A stretch of 64,000 nucleotides of DNA from Cokeromyces recurvatus (GCF_025118155.1 NW_026251388.1:248001-312000), one strand, 5' to 3'; numbered from the stretch's first letter, positions 47,689 through 60,922 are shown. The notes: generated by a model from the letters alone, not told the origin. Program-made: numbers and translations.

Positions 47689-47722
<34 letters not shown>

Positions 47723-47919
47723 ATATTGATATACATATATTGATATAATATATACATATGTTATAGGTTAATGATAATGCTAGTATTTCATCTTCAGATT
47801 CAGGACATGGTGAATCCTCATCTTTTAAATTGATAAAGAGTAGACCAGGTCGTTTACTGTACTCACTAGGAAGAAAGGCTTCCATTCGATCCTCTAATAA
47901 ATCAATTTCCATTTTGTAA
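46138..47919 (+). CDS. Uncharacterised basic protein, 5' end unresolved
   Basis: Exons read in frame from an acceptor at 46137: 46138-46207 (NLQVVVENESTKIEIDEIP), 46265-47097, 47206-47663 and 47767-47919. The start codon is not found; the exon before 46138 must supply one base of the codon. If that exon is missing, translation could begin at the internal ATG at 46266 (MNNSSNKRDS). The protein has a Cys cluster (CTGIETCTCYKCQRQKRR), Lys/Arg-rich linkers, a Glu-rich helical region (DLLERRTKELKYQKQQLHDD, likely coiled coil), a segment AFEHCINANSGMKKWVKRTR, and a Ser-rich basic C-terminus. The introns hold an A run and TA/TG repeats. I do not recognise the family. Confidence 0.6.
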
Positions 47920-48134
47920 CTAGGAAAAAGAGTATAATATTTGATTCTATCCTTCCACTATTCACATCTTTTATTATAAAGTAGATAAAAAGAAACAATG
48001 AGTAGAAATAATATACATCTAATCTTTATATTTATACAATTGATCAGTTTATTAATTATTAACTCGTTTTATCTTTTTTTTTCTTCTTCCCTTTTCTATA
48101 TAATATACTCTTTTATATCTATTATTTTTATAAT

Positions 48135-49239
48135 CTATCGTCTAATTAAGTTAAGGAATTCTTCTCTTGTTCTAGGGCTACTTCTAAATACACCCAACAT
48201 ACAACTTGTAACAGTTGAACTACCAGGTTTCTATTTTTTTTTTTTTTTTTTTTTTTTTAGATTAAATAAATTTAAAAATATGAATTGTACACAAAACATG
48301 TTACCTGTACACCTCTAATAATAATTAAAAAAAAAAAAAGGGTGAGAAAATAGGTCACTTAAAATTGATGAATGTATTTACCTTGAACACATACAAAGAT
48401 GTGAACATTCCATAACAACAGCTACACCTTGTGGTTGAAGTATTTCCATTAATGCAGTAGCTATTTGTTTTGTCATACGTTCCTGAACTTGCAATCTTTT
48501 TATTTTATTAATAATCATAATATAAAATCAAATTCCTTGGTTTACCTTCTAGCAAACATTTCTGCAATACGAGCAAGCTTACTAAGACCAACCACTCGGC
48601 GATTAGGAATATAAGCAATATTAATTTTACCCATAAAAGGCACCATATGATGTTCACATAATGAAAAAACATCCACGTCTTTAACTAAAACCATTTCATC
48701 ATGATCTATTTTTGTAATACGACAATTTTAATCGTAAGCATGCATCTCCGATCTTTTCTTTCCTTTTTTTTTTTTTCTACCTTCTTCAAATATAGCATCA
48801 TTGATCACCTCTAAAAACCATTCAAGTAAGTTATGAGAATATATATATATTATTGCATCCATTATAAAGGAAGGAAGTAGAAGAGGTGAAGATATTTACC
48901 ATAAATATTTCTTTCATAGCCTTGTGTAAAGAACATTAAAGCCTTTGCATAACGCTCTGGTGTTTTTAATAATCCTTCTCTATTAGGATCCTCACCAATA
49001 CATGTCAAAATTGTTTTAACGGCTTCAGCCAATTTATTTTCTCTTTCTTCCCTTTGTTCAGGTGTTTCATCTCGACGTTCCCGAGCACCTAAACCTTTTA
49101 TATGCTATTAGTATTCACTTGTACTTCAAAGTATGAAAGAAAAAAAAAAAAGGAACTTACTTGGCCAACTCATGCCATCATTTTCTACTGGTGTTGCTAC
49201 ACGGGGTATCTTTAATTTATCTTCTTTTAAATCTGACAT
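48135..49239 (-). CDS. FOL2: GTP cyclohydrolase I
   Basis: First enzyme of tetrahydrofolate/tetrahydrobiopterin synthesis: GTP to 7,8-dihydroneopterin triphosphate. Seven exons in frame give 225 residues: 49161-49239, 48900-49088, 48781-48810, 48546-48705, 48382-48495, 48305-48314 and 48135-48230. Catalytic motifs are present: [31 protein letters not shown] (zinc Cys and His residues), [40 protein letters not shown] and [19 protein letters not shown]. The RGVQ motif depends on a 10-nt exon. The introns contain long T runs. The N-terminus is short compared with yeast Fol2 (243). Confidence 0.95.
48305..48314 (-). other. 10-nt microexon of FOL2
   Basis: AGGTGTACAG on the minus strand, flanked by ATTATTAG and GTAACATG. 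It completes the Arg codon and encodes Gly-Val-Gln of the invariant RGVQ motif. Skipping it would shift the frame. Confidence 0.85.
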
Positions 49240-49327
49240 CTTGTACCTTTTTTTTTTTTTTTTTTTTTTTTCAAGGATACAATGAAAGAAAAAAAAAAAA
49301 GAAATAAATTATTACCATTCATAAAGT

Positions 49328-49699
49328 ATATGGGGCTTTTTTTTTTTGCAGATGTTGATATTTCATTAACCGAAAAACTTCGTGACTGCTGCCGTATTAC
49401 AGGATTTTTAAAAAAAAAATCGGGACCAGAGAATTTTATTGGACGAATTTCAATTTTATTAGAGATAATTGCAAACTTTGAAAACATTATTGAGAGATAT
49501 GTGGAGTCTAATAGAAACACATATTCCTTTATCTGAGACTGATTTCCTTGTTGATACAACTATACTAGTAATTCTCAGAATGTCTAATGCAATTTAAGTA
49601 ATAACCAATAGTAACTTTCTGGCAGACTTCCACAATACGAGGCATAAAAGCAAAATTCCCATCGAGAGAAATCTCCTTGGTATTGCTTTTGATTTTTGA
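49328..49699 (+). pseudogene. Decayed member of a multicopy Mucorales family
   Basis: Reads GLFFFADVDISLTEKLRDCC, RITGFLKKKSGPENFIGRIS and ILLEIIANFENIIERYVESN to a TGA at about 49533; shifting one frame continues TDFLVDTTILVILRMSNAI, TAA, VITNSNFLADFHNTRHKSKI and PIERNLLGIAFDF. The peptide looks coding but is broken by stops and a frameshift. I associate it with a repeated Mucorales family of unknown role. A 24-base T run separates it from FOL2, so the FOL2 promoter overlaps this relic. Confidence 0.45.
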
Positions 49700-51953
49700 C
49701 CAACATGATACAATTGAAGTTGAGGAAAAGGCAAATAAAGAGACATAACTAGTTGGTTATATCCCTTACTGCAGAAACGGTATGATACATTTTACAGTTA
49801 TTCAAGACAATATAAACTCTATTCTTATCATGCCTATTAAGTACATCCATGAAAACTTGGTCAAATTTAACAATATGATATAATATAGTGTTCTTCTTCA
49901 AATATTTCTTCTTGGTATCCGTTTTCTTTTTTTTATTTTTTTTTTTTTTACCTTGATTAAGGAAAATGTTTTTTCAAGTTTATCGACATCGTTTTGTTTA
50001 AGAGATTCAACGTCTGAGAAGTTAATGGTACTGAAATGTGAGATACATCCAGTAACACTAATATTGACACCCTCCCCCTTTTTTTTTTTTTTTTTTTTTT
50101 GCTATGAACTTACTTTGACTTTGACTAACTCACCAAGTCTTGACCAAGCTAAACCATGTATCATTTGAGTATTAAGGCCTGGTTTATTGATAAAAAAAAC
50201 ACTTTTTTTTTTCTCTGCAAGTCAGTGCTTGTATCTTTCTATTTGCTGACAAGTTTATGTCGAAGGTGAAGAGTTCATTTTGAGTCCCTCTTAGTATTAT
50301 ATTTGGAAGCTTGTTTTAAAGTAAAGAAATATTATTTTGATAAATGTTTACACAATGATGAAAGGAAAATTGTAAAGCCTTTGAGCTGACTAATAAGTAT
50401 CCCTTGTACTATCACCAGAGTAGATGAAGGATGTCTGTCAATGTAAGATACAAGGAATCGAGAATACTCGGGTAAAATCCCTTCTTTTTCTTTTTGTAGT
50501 TATCTTCAAAAAAAATAATTTGTAACTGTCTCTTTTTAGGATAAAATCCTGTAAGAAAAGAAGTGACCAATTTATATACATATATTTATTCCCTTTTTTA
50601 AGGAACAATAATAACAAACATTTCATTTTAATAATTTTGAAACCGAATCAATAAACTTATTGTCTATGATAATCAGATCTTTTTTTTTCTCACGTACATT
50701 TTCATTGGTCAATCAAATCTAAGATTTTACAAATTTTTTTTTATGGAGATTGAGATAACTATATACATAGATATATAAAAAAAAAGGCATTTTTTTTCAG
50801 TCCGTACAATGTATCATTTCTTTAATAGTGTTTAATAAATAAAAAGAGGTTTCTGTCTCAGATAAGATAAATAACACAGTTTAATTAAACTTGCATGTTT
50901 TAAGTATAGAACAAGAATATATATAATGAAATATGTATGCTATATATGCTTAAATAATAAATTAGATAGTCTACTTATTATTGCTACTTTACTTCTTAAT
51001 CAATAACTCCGTATTTGACATTGTTTCCTCTTTTTATATATGCTTTTTTGTTTTCTTCCAAATGTAATTACTTTTGAGACCTTTAAGCTATTACTTGAAT
51101 AATAGAAGACTTCAAGTATGTAAATTGAGTGAAATAAAGAGCATGCAATAGAAAGCACAATAGGGCTAAATGTTTGTAATTGATAAAAAAAAGCATTTAG
51201 GAGTTCTATATGGAATATACTTTTATACAAATGGTAGATACATGACTGAGGTTCTCTTTCAAAAAAAAAAAAAAAAGGAAGTAGTATAACAAAAGTAATT
51301 GTATCCTCTAATAGATTGAACGACATGAAAAAAGAGACTTCTCTTTATAAGATAGCATGTTAAGAATGAGTTATGTATTCAGTAGATGCTTCTTTCTATT
51401 CACTTTGTTATATAGACAATTACAATTATAACAGAATACACGATCATCTCATAAAAATGACTAAATATTTACGAGCAAATTCATACCATTTGTCCTAGAA
51501 AGGTAAATATACAAATACTATAAAATAATTCAGCTTTAAAATTGAAATTATGTTATTAATAGATAACGCTTGTATCAAGAAATCCATAGCTTGTGTAAAA
51601 ATGTTGAATTGAGTAGAATTTATACTTATAAAAGATATAAAGAATCGTAGTTTTTTTTTATAAAACATTATCCCTTTGTCTCCTATAAAGCTCTATATTA
51701 AACTATTGAACAACATTATATTCTTAAAGATCTATAGAATGCCTCCTTCTAGAGTGGAGTACAATTAGCTTCTATTTCATGCAACGTAGCATTCATTTTT
51801 ATTATTATTATAAACCTAAACATTGTACAAACAGTTCTGCCTCATACAAATATATGTGCGTATAAGTAAATACATGTATTATATATTGTGAAAAATGTGA
51901 ACAATCCTTTTTCTTTTTTCCCTTTTTTTTTTTTTTTTTTTTATTACTAACTA
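49700..51953. other. Gene-poor region
   Basis: 2.25 kb. Short frames near 49953-50168 and 51000-51326 contain T-run-encoded Phe and look random. May include more decayed copies downstream of the relic at 49328-49699. No RNA gene seen. Confidence 0.45.
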
Positions 51954-52432
51954 TTAAAAATTTCCTTCATAAAACTTTTCTAAAAAGGTTGTTGGCTTGG
52001 GTGGCATATTATCTTTAGCAAAGTAGTTCATAATATGGTTTGTTTGTTTCCAGACATTCATCACTTCCTGATATTCCATCTCTCCTTTTGCATATAAAAT
52101 ATCACGAGCTTCGAGTGTTTCAACATATCGATGTCTTTCGAATTCTTCACGAATTTTAGCACGAATTGCTGAAGAAGGTATACTGATCTCATGAAGCTTC
52201 ATCATTTCAGGAACCTACCAATATATAGAGTATAATTAGTTTATTTTATTTTTTTTTTTTTTGAATGTTTTGTGAATTTCAAATCCTTGAATTTTAATGT
52301 CGAAATTGTGGGGTAACATACAGATTTTTGCCATTTTCTATAGAGTGCTAATGCACGAGTTCTAGCTGCTTCAGCTGACGGAGCAGATGCTGTAGTAACA
52401 GCAAGGTGGGCAACGCCATAAACTTGAGACAT
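51954..52432 (-). CDS. Mitochondrial complex I accessory subunit NDUFA6/B14 (LYR protein)
   Basis: LYR-family subunit of NADH:ubiquinone oxidoreductase that binds the mitochondrial acyl carrier protein (LYRM6; NB4M in Yarrowia). Two exons (52322-52432 and 51954-52214) give 123 residues, the family's usual size. The LYR motif reads LALYRKWQKSVP, interrupted by the 107-nt intron just before VP. The downstream region IRAKIREEFERHRYVETLEA, EMEYQEVMNVWKQTNHIM is characteristic. Its presence implies the organism keeps respiratory complex I, unlike budding yeast. Confidence 0.93.
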
Positions 52433-54562
52433 TACAAATTAATAAAGAGTGCGGGGGAAGAAGTATAAGAGAACAATTATTTTTTTTTTTAATACACATA
52501 TAAAAAAAAAAAAAATAGGCACATCTTTAACCCCAGAAACCATGATAATTTGCGATTCCTTATGTAGCCTCCAGAATTATTTAATTGGATAAAGAGAAAT
52601 GACGTAAGCATATCATGTTCCTATCTTTACTATAATATTCATAGTGAAGTAATGCAAGCCAAAAAAAAAAAGAAGCTAATAAAGTATTATTATTATTTAA
52701 TGGTCTTCTTCTCATGTTTTACATAGTGTTGAATTAAAATTGAATTCACCTGTTGCAATATAGTTGACAGGGATCATTAGCAAGTAGGGAGTAGTTGTAT
52801 TTATATCCTAAGTTCTAATACGACTATGAATTTTTATGTCTTCAGTATATAACCGAAGGGTTTTTATAAATCATGAAGCACTAGAAAATTAACAGTCTGA
52901 TAGTTTCCATAGAAAGCAATTAATAAAGAAATATACATGTATTCATTTTATCCGGTAGAGATTAGTCTGTATCTTTCTCCCTCCTCTCTCTCTTTCTCTA
53001 TATATATATGTATATTCATATACATATACTAGTTTTATATAAAATATAATTTCATCATCAAGATACTTCAAATATAGCTAATTTTCTTCTTCTCTACCTA
53101 AAACTGTATTGAATAAATAATAAGCAATTTAGATTTCTAGATTTTAGTGCTTTTTTTTTCTTTATGAATCTAATGCAGATCCTTCTTTTCTTTAATATAT
53201 TTATATTACGTTTTTATTAAGCCCTAATGGAGTAGTAAAAAAAAAACCCCTACTTTAAGTGTAATCAAACAAAGTTGAACAGCACATAAATGCATTCAAA
53301 ACATATACATGTTATTAAAGCTATTAATAAGTACGCCAATATACATGCAAGTACCCATAACGCGTTTTTTTTTCATAGTATAAAACAGAGATATTTGTGC
53401 CTTATATTTTAGTATTATTAAAAAGTACTATATTGTTTCGATCAATTTATAATTAAGAGCGATTCATTACACTTTATATTATATGTATGTTATAAATCAC
53501 TTTTTAACCATTGAAATCTTTGTAGCATACAATTCAAAAAAAAAAGCATAATGTATGATACATTCAAGTCAACAAGTAAAGTAAGATCAAATAATAAAAT
53601 TAACCTGACTTGCGCTTTTGGTTAAAGAATGATAAAGTTCGCCTTCTATTTCTACTATATGCTCTATCAATGCAGTTTGAGCAGATATAATTCCAGACTC
53701 GGCTAAAAAGATAACATACTTAGCTGAAGACCATAATAACGTCAACTTTCAAGTGTCGTAATTGGATTACTAGGAATAATTATCATTGGTTTATTCGTGT
53801 TGGGCGGTGGTCTTGACTATAAACGTTATTACTTCAGGTGTAATTCTCACTACATCAGATAGAACTGTTCGTTACTTGAGGTACAGTTGCCGTAACTTCA
53901 AATATAATTGTCGTTCAATCAGTTGCAGTTGATAATACAGATGCAGCTGATGTAAGTACAGACAAAGCAGATAAAATAATTTTCATTCCTGAAGAAATTA
54001 TAGATTCTACAGATAAAATGATTGCCTCTTCTAAGGAAATAATAGAGTCAACAGATGATACTACTTAGTCAAATGATGATACTACTTCCCCCCTCCCCGC
54101 AATTGATGATTATAATACTGTTAAGCTCTTACTGTTGAGAAGGCGTTAAATCTAGAAGGGTAAGTAAATTATTAGAGTGGGTCCCCTTTTAGGAAGATTT
54201 GGCATGATGCTTTTAGAAATAGAGCTTAAAGTGGGATCACTACCAGTGTAAGGATTGGTATAATCAACATCAAAGTACAAGTAGAGACAGTATAATGACG
54301 TGTTTCTTTTCTATGACTGTGGGAAGATATTGTTCGTGTTACAGAATCTATTTTCTACCCAAGTTATTGTATACATCAATATTTATATATAAACAAAGCT
54401 TGTACAACTTCATTAAGCTAGATGTTTGTATACAATTAAACAAATTATATGTATAAAGTAATTAAAATGTCTATTGTAGTATAATGATTGATTAAATGAA
54501 TTTCTAATAAAAATTGTAAAGAAAAAAAAAAAGAAGCCACATATAGTGAAATGTAAAATAAA
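52433..54562. other. Gene-poor region with one possible relic
   Basis: 2.1 kb, mostly AT-rich noise. At 53757-54068 two frame pieces look coding: VIGLLGIIIIGLFVLGGGLD (a membrane segment) and, in another frame, ADVSTDKADKIIFIPEEIID with STDDTT before a TAG at 54066. It may be a dead membrane-protein gene; evidence is weak. Confidence 0.4.
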
Positions 54563-55676
54563 TTAGACTTGAGGAGCAGCAACTGCAGTAGTTGTAGTTG
54601 TAGTAGAGGTATTATTATTTGATTTTTTATCTTGAAGTAAATCATAATATAATTTAAATCGCTCAAGAACAACAAACGTAATGATTGTTTGAGGACCTAA
54701 ACGAATAAATGCTGGAGTCCAACCTTTAAAGAATGAAGAGATACCTTCTGCTTTAAACATTTGTTTCATTATTGTTATAGATGACATTCTACTATTACTA
54801 TGGTCAGCAGAAGCTGTTGCAGACATAATACGGGTTTTAATGACATCAACAGGAGAACATACAGTGGTAGCCACAAGTCCCTATAAAATAATAAGCATTA
54901 ATATAATAATAGTCATATTAATAGCAATCTTACAGCAAGTATACTAGATGCTAAATGAATAGGAACACCATCCTCCATCGAAGTGTGTTTTAGTAAAATA
55001 TGCTTAAACATATCATAAGAGACACATTGCGAGGAAGTCATTAAGATGGCTCTATTCATATTAGGACCTACGCCACGAAATAATGCTGAAACTCCCTCTT
55101 CTTTTGTGATACGAATAACACCATCAATAGCATGTTTGTAGTTACGACGTTGTTCATAAGGTAGTTGACCATCATTCTGCATACGAACATTGATTACATC
55201 TCCAGGGTTACCACATGCTCCTCCTAAAGCACCAGCAATACTGGAACAAATTAATAACTGACCAAGGCTGGCTTCTATTAATAATTTAATTGGATGAGTC
55301 ATTTTACGTTATAGTTTTATAATCTCCTTTTTTTTTTTTTTTTTTTTTTTTTCTCCCCAAACTTTTTTTTTTTTTTTTAATAATTACTTTGATGAGTGGT
55401 AGAAGTAATAAAATCTTTTAATTTTTCATAGACGCCAAAACGAACAGTTGAATAAGTAGCTTGTCTAAGTATAGATGCAGATAAGCCTGCATAAAGTCTA
55501 AAAAATCCCTCATTTTTGGCAATCTTGACCATTGTTGAGAACATGCCTAGCTTCAGATTACCTTTCGTAGTTTGAAGTCGAACTTTAGTTAAATCAAATG
55601 GATGAACAACGATGGCAGCAACGCAAGAAGCAGTTCCACCAAAATAGAATGGGTATGTTTTCTTTACCGTTGCCAT
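54563..55676 (-). CDS. DIC1: Mitochondrial dicarboxylate carrier
   Basis: Inner-membrane SLC25 carrier exchanging malate or succinate for phosphate. Three exons in frame give 315 residues: 55388-55676, 54934-55274 and 54563-54880. The three carrier repeats show HPFDLTKVRLQ, NPGDVINVRMQNDGQLP and SPVDVIKTRIM. The glycine-rich FYFGGTASCVAAIVVHPFDL start, the NPGDVINVRMQND stretch and GPNMNRAILMTSSQCVSYD are features of the dicarboxylate carrier Dic1. The C-terminal tail is Thr/Ala-rich. The MTHPIKLL frame beginning at 55302 is intron sequence; exon 2 begins at 55274 with KASLGQLL. Intron 1 contains T runs. Confidence 0.92.
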
Positions 55677-55762
55677 GATATTATGTAATCAATGGATCGT
55701 TAATAGAAAGAAAAGTATGAACAACTTTGAGGAGAAAAAAAAAAGCTGGAGTATTTAAGACT

Positions 55763-55800
<38 letters not shown>

Positions 55801-56284
55801 AATCCAGTTCATTCACCTGATTTAAACAATAAGAGTATTGAAACTAACTTTTGTACTTTCTGTTTTTCATTTCAAATATGTGTAAATGGAGTCGAAAACT
55901 ATAAATATTATAGCACTTTAAATGATCAATTTACTACCTTAGTTTAGCATATAAGATGAATGTATAAAAAGAGTCTTTTTGAAATATATCTATTATATAT
56001 GATTGAGCATATATCAACAGATTAATCAATTCTTCTATAATACATATATACATGATTACATATAATGACAAACTATCAATAATTCATAAGAGCATAATAC
56101 AACATAGCTAATAACGGTAAAGAGCACAGAGTATAAGAAGTAGAGTGTCACACAGTTATTTGTTGATATGTCTCAATTAGGTATACTTTTAGTAATTATA
56201 TCAATTGAATGTATTATCTATCCTTCATGGATGTAGTAATAAATCCTTATTAACTGGGTTTAAAGCTTGATTCTCAAGAAGATG

Positions 56285-56343
<59 letters not shown>

Positions 56344-58616
56344 AAAAAAAAGTAAAATGTTTCAACTTCACTTTTAGTTAGTATTTTTATTCAACAAATT
56401 TGGCTTTCGTTTTCTTGTCAAATCAAAGACATATTGCAATCTTTATTCATTCTTTCTTTTTACATTTGAGCTTATATCTGTGTAAAGCAAATATATTTAT
56501 TATTTTGTGCTAAAGGATCGTTCAAGTATTGCTCATATAAACTATTTATTAAAAAAAAAACAAATATACATGAACCTAGAGCATTATTCATTGAAATAGA
56601 GTGAACTATAGGTTTGAGCTTCAGAAGAACTACTATTTTTTTTTAAAGAAAAAAAAAGAGCTTAGTTAGCTGATTAAATAAATGTTTTCTGCCTATATCG
56701 TTTGATATTTGCTGGCAAGATATTAATGATGATTGAATATTCATTACACAAAATATCAGCTATGAGTTAATGTTAAAGAGTAATAACTAAAGATATTTCT
56801 TACAAGTATTCATAAATTTAATTTATCCCCTCTCTTCTCCCTTTTTTTATAGCTTCTTATTTGTGCTAAACAACTATTTTATTAATTAGATACCAAGAGA
56901 TGCTGTTTTGAATATAGTCATTCCTATACAGTATTAGTTTATAAAACAATAAATTCAAGTCTACTAACTAACTATGTGAACTAAGAACTTATATATAAAC
57001 TCAAAAGTTATGTAGCTTACAGTGAATTAAAATCTTATTGATAAATAAGTAGTATCGATAACAAAAAAAAGATTACTGCCTAGAGATGATAATATAAAGT
57101 CTTTATCTAACAATTTTTAGTAAATAATTAAGATAATAATCATTCTATTTCTGAAATTAGTATATATTGTGAATAAAAGACTTAATGTTAATAAATTTAG
57201 GATCGCTTGTTCTATATTAAAATAAAAAATTTTACCGAAATTTTAAGGGCAATAACACATAATAGGATAGTAAACCTTTCATGTATTAATATCGTCTGTA
57301 TGTTTCAGGTAGTTAACTCGAAGAAAGATGCCGCAACAGCATTTAAAAGCATCAAAATTTATATTGAACCTCTAAGATAAAATAAATAAAATCACAATAT
57401 TAGATGTTATATAGGCAAAGAAAATGAGATAAATAAAATATATATAAATATATTTTTTTATTTACAATATTTGTCTTGGAGAGTTATATAATTTCCCTAA
57501 AGGCATTAAAGTTAATACGGCTTGTAAAACTAAAAATCATAGGATATTATTTGCTAATTCTATCATAGATAATAAATAAAGTACATATTCAATTAATAGT
57601 CTGTCGCTAGATGGATATTAAACTGTGGGCTAACTGCATTTTAAGCTTTAAAATAATTATGTAAACCCATTTGGTTATATTTCCAAACAGGATACATAAA
57701 TTAACTATTGTATTCGCTACTGTTCATGATACTGTTCCTCATGATCCTAGAAAAAAAAAAAAAAAGCCTTTTCTTGAATTTCATTAATTTATTATGTTAC
57801 CGATGTTAAGATGTTCAAGAAATAAGTAAATTTTTATAATAGCCTTAATTTTGTTATTATTATTATTATCCTACTAATCTTTCATACATATAACATATAA
57901 GAAATCGAGAATCTCTTTTTTATTATACAAACCAGTTGTCTTATAGTGTTCAAAATAAATTTAGGCAATAATAAGGAATAAAGTAGTTCTCAGTACAAAT
58001 AAGGATTTATAAAATGATGGTGAAGGAAGGAAATCAAGTGTATAAGTGATCATAAGAAATGTTCCTAGTTATATCTCTATATTCTAAAGAAAACTTTGAT
58101 GATGATATAATTGCTGTATTAGGGGATATTTAAATGAATTCAGTAGAGAATGCTACATTATATTAATAGTTTCCTTTTATTTTCATTCTTTTTTTTTATT
58201 ACGTCCACATACCTATTGATGATAAGGAAGAAAAGATTTATTGTATGTACATATACATTTATATTTTTACTATATATAACAAACTAAATTATCCTTATTT
58301 CTTCAGATAGCATTATATAAAGTAAAGAAACTTGGTATCTTATCTATGTATTTAGAATATTATTACAGAAATAAGATAAGTGATGTAACTAATAAACGAA
58401 ATGATGGGTATATAAATTATCCTATTCTTCATACCTTGCTTTTATTTTAATCTAAAAGTTGAGTGTAATACAGACGCGGTTTAATCTTTTAACCCAAGTG
58501 ACACTGATTATTTTAAATGCGGGGTAAATTAGGATGAAGGATTTGATACTTGATTTAAAAGTGTCATTGACTTATTCATTTTCTTTCTTTTTTTTTATTT
58601 TTAATAAAGAAAAAAT
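55677..58616. other. Long intergenic region
   Basis: 2.9 kb between the divergent DIC1 and IDH1 starts. Holds a T run of about 34 (55766-55799) and an A run of 54 (56288-56341), the longest homopolymer in the window. No gene, inverted repeat or family motif recognised. Confidence 0.55.
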
Positions 58617-60194
58617 ATGATCTCTCCTATCTTAATTCGTAAATCTGATAATATCTTTACTACTCAGAAAGTAAATTCAACTAAATAACTAAAATAAATA
58701 AATAAATAAATTCACTGTTAAATTCTATATGCTGTACAGTTAATTCCCTTTTTTTTTTAAAAAAAAAAATTAGATTAATACATGTTCACTTGCTACCACA
58801 GCTCCTATTATTCCTACTCCTGATGAGCAAAATACTGTAAGGTTTTCAACTATAAATCAATCAATCAATCAATAAAAATGATAAATAATCTTATATACAT
58901 ACATTTAGACTTTCCCTAGAAAATATGGAGATAAACTTATAATAACACTTATTCCTGGCGATGGTGTTGGACAAGAGGTCTCTGCCTCTGTAAAGGATGT
59001 TTTCAAAGCAGCAAATGTTCCTGTTGAATTTGAACAATTTAATATCACCGGATTGACTCCTCTAGATGATCCTCTCCTCCAAGAATCTATGAAATCTCTT
59101 CGTCGTAATAAAGTTGGTTTAAAAGGTGCTCTTTTCACTTCCACCTCTAGTTTAGATCATAAATCTCTCAATGTTAGCATACGTAAAGAACTTGATTTAT
59201 ATGCTTCTCTTTCTATTTGTAAGAATGTTCCTGGTGTCAAGTCCCGTTTGAATAATATTGATATAGCTATCATCCGTGAAGGTACCGAAGGTGAATATTT
59301 GGGATTAGAACATCAGGTTTGTATTTTTGTTTATTCAAACATGCAAAAATAAAAATAATAACATTTGCAATATTATACTCAAGTCTGTACCTGGTGTTGT
59401 TGAATCTCTTAAAGTTATTACTCGCACTAATACTAAACGCTTGGCCCATTTTGCATTTGATTTTGCTGTCAAGAATAATAGGAAAAAAGTTACAATTATT
59501 CACAAAGCTAATATTATGTAAACATAGATTTAAAGAGAAGAAATAATATGTAAGTAAAAAGTAAATATTAACTGCTTCCAATTATATAGGAAACTAGCTG
59601 ATGGACTCTTTTTAAAGACCTGCCGTGAAGTTGCCAAGGAATATGCTCATCATAATATTGAAGTGAATGACATGATTATTGATAATACGGCTATGCAACT
59701 TGTTTCTCGTCCTCAGCAATTTGATGTTATGGTTATGCCAAACTTGTATGGTAGTATTGTATCCAACATTGTAAGTAAATGTATATTATATACTCAAGAC
59801 ATCATATTATTTATTACTAATCTGCATATAGGGTGCTGGTTTGATTGGTAGTCCTAGTTTGGTTCCAGGTTGTAATATTGGTCCAGAATATGCTTTATTT
59901 GAACCTGTATGTTGCTATTATATAACTATTATTAATTATGACTCATTTATTCTACTTGTCTAGAGCTGTCATCATGTTGATCTTAATATTCAAAATCAAG
60001 ATATAGCTAACCCTACCGCTATGCTTTTATCTGCTGTTATGATGTTAAGATACTTAAAACTAGATGAATATGCCAATAGAATTTCGACTGCTATCTACGA
60101 AACAATCCGTAATGACAAGTTTAGGACTTTAGATATTGGTGGTAATAGCAGTACCAAGGAGTTTACGAATGCTGTTATCAGCTACCTCCTATAG
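58617..60194 (+). CDS. IDH1: NAD-dependent isocitrate dehydrogenase subunit 1, mitochondrial
   Basis: Subunit of the octameric TCA-cycle enzyme that oxidises isocitrate to 2-oxoglutarate. Seven exons in frame give 381 residues: 58617-58670, 58774-58836, 58909-59316, 59384-59517, 59590-59770, 59832-59906 and 59964-60194. The N-terminal exons form a presequence ([18 protein letters not shown]). Motifs: [65 protein letters not shown] and [17 protein letters not shown]. The regulatory-type sequence ([20 protein letters not shown]) fits the Idh1/gamma side rather than the catalytic Idh2. First introns are short and T/A-rich. Confidence 0.92.
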
Positions 60195-60314
60195 AAAGCA
60201 TATTAAATAAATTGTTTTTGTCTTTAATTTCACTTATTTTATTATATTTTATTTTATTTATTTTATTTTAATTTTAATTTTTTTTTTTTTTTTTTTTTTT
60301 TTAACTTGTATATA

Positions 60315-60512
60315 ATGGCAACTCTACCTCAATTTGCATCATCAGCTACGTCAACACCAAGATCAGTTTTACTACAAATAGAAGATCAATACAATAAACG
60401 TATTGATGATGATATTGCTAAGCTTGTCGATTGTTTTACAGATATTGTTAAAGTGGGAGAAGTACGTAAACATCGTTAATAGTCAAAATTCATCTGCAAG
60501 ACTAATTTCTTT

Positions 60513-60551
<39 letters not shown>

Positions 60552-60922
60552 CATTTGCAAAGAACAAAGATAAAGACAAGTTTAAAGTGGCCCAAGAAGG
60601 GTATCAAATAGAAAGTCAAGCTGCTCAAATTGTAAGTTATTATCCAAAGCATATATAACATGCCAACTCACTTTTCTCTCTCCCCCCTCCTTATTTTTAG
60701 GTTCGATCTTGTGAATCTTTATTATCATTAATTGGAGAATTAAAACAAAACTTGTTACTTAATGACACAAAGACATTGACCACTTTACGGCAAAAAAAAT
60801 CAGAACAATTAGTAGAAAATACTACAGCAATTAAAGAAAGATTAACACTTATGAAAAAAGAATTGGCAGACACCGTTTATGACTTGGAATCTGTCTACTA
60901 TCGCTCCTTATCAGACCCTTAA
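60315..60922 (+). CDS. MED22: Mediator complex subunit 22 (Med22/Srb6)
   Basis: Head-module Mediator subunit linking activators to RNA polymerase II. Three exons in frame give 145 residues: 60315-60461, 60563-60631 and 60701-60922. The Surf5/Med22 pattern is clear: a helical N-terminus ending KRIDDDIAKLVDCFTDIVKV, then FKVAQEGYQIESQAAQIVRS, CESLLSLIGELKQNLLLND. Length is near the family norm. It starts only 120 bp after the IDH1 stop; the gap is mostly a T run. Intron 1 carries a T run of more than 30. Confidence 0.92.

Noticed and set aside
47998..48318. Plus-strand ORF of 106 codons
   Set aside because: Antisense to the FOL2 3' exons and includes a T run translated as Phe; a shadow.
55275..55302. 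Start of a separate carrier gene at MTHPIKLL
   Set aside because: The acceptor TTAATAG just before KASLGQLL joins exon 1 in frame, so this is intron sequence of DIC1.
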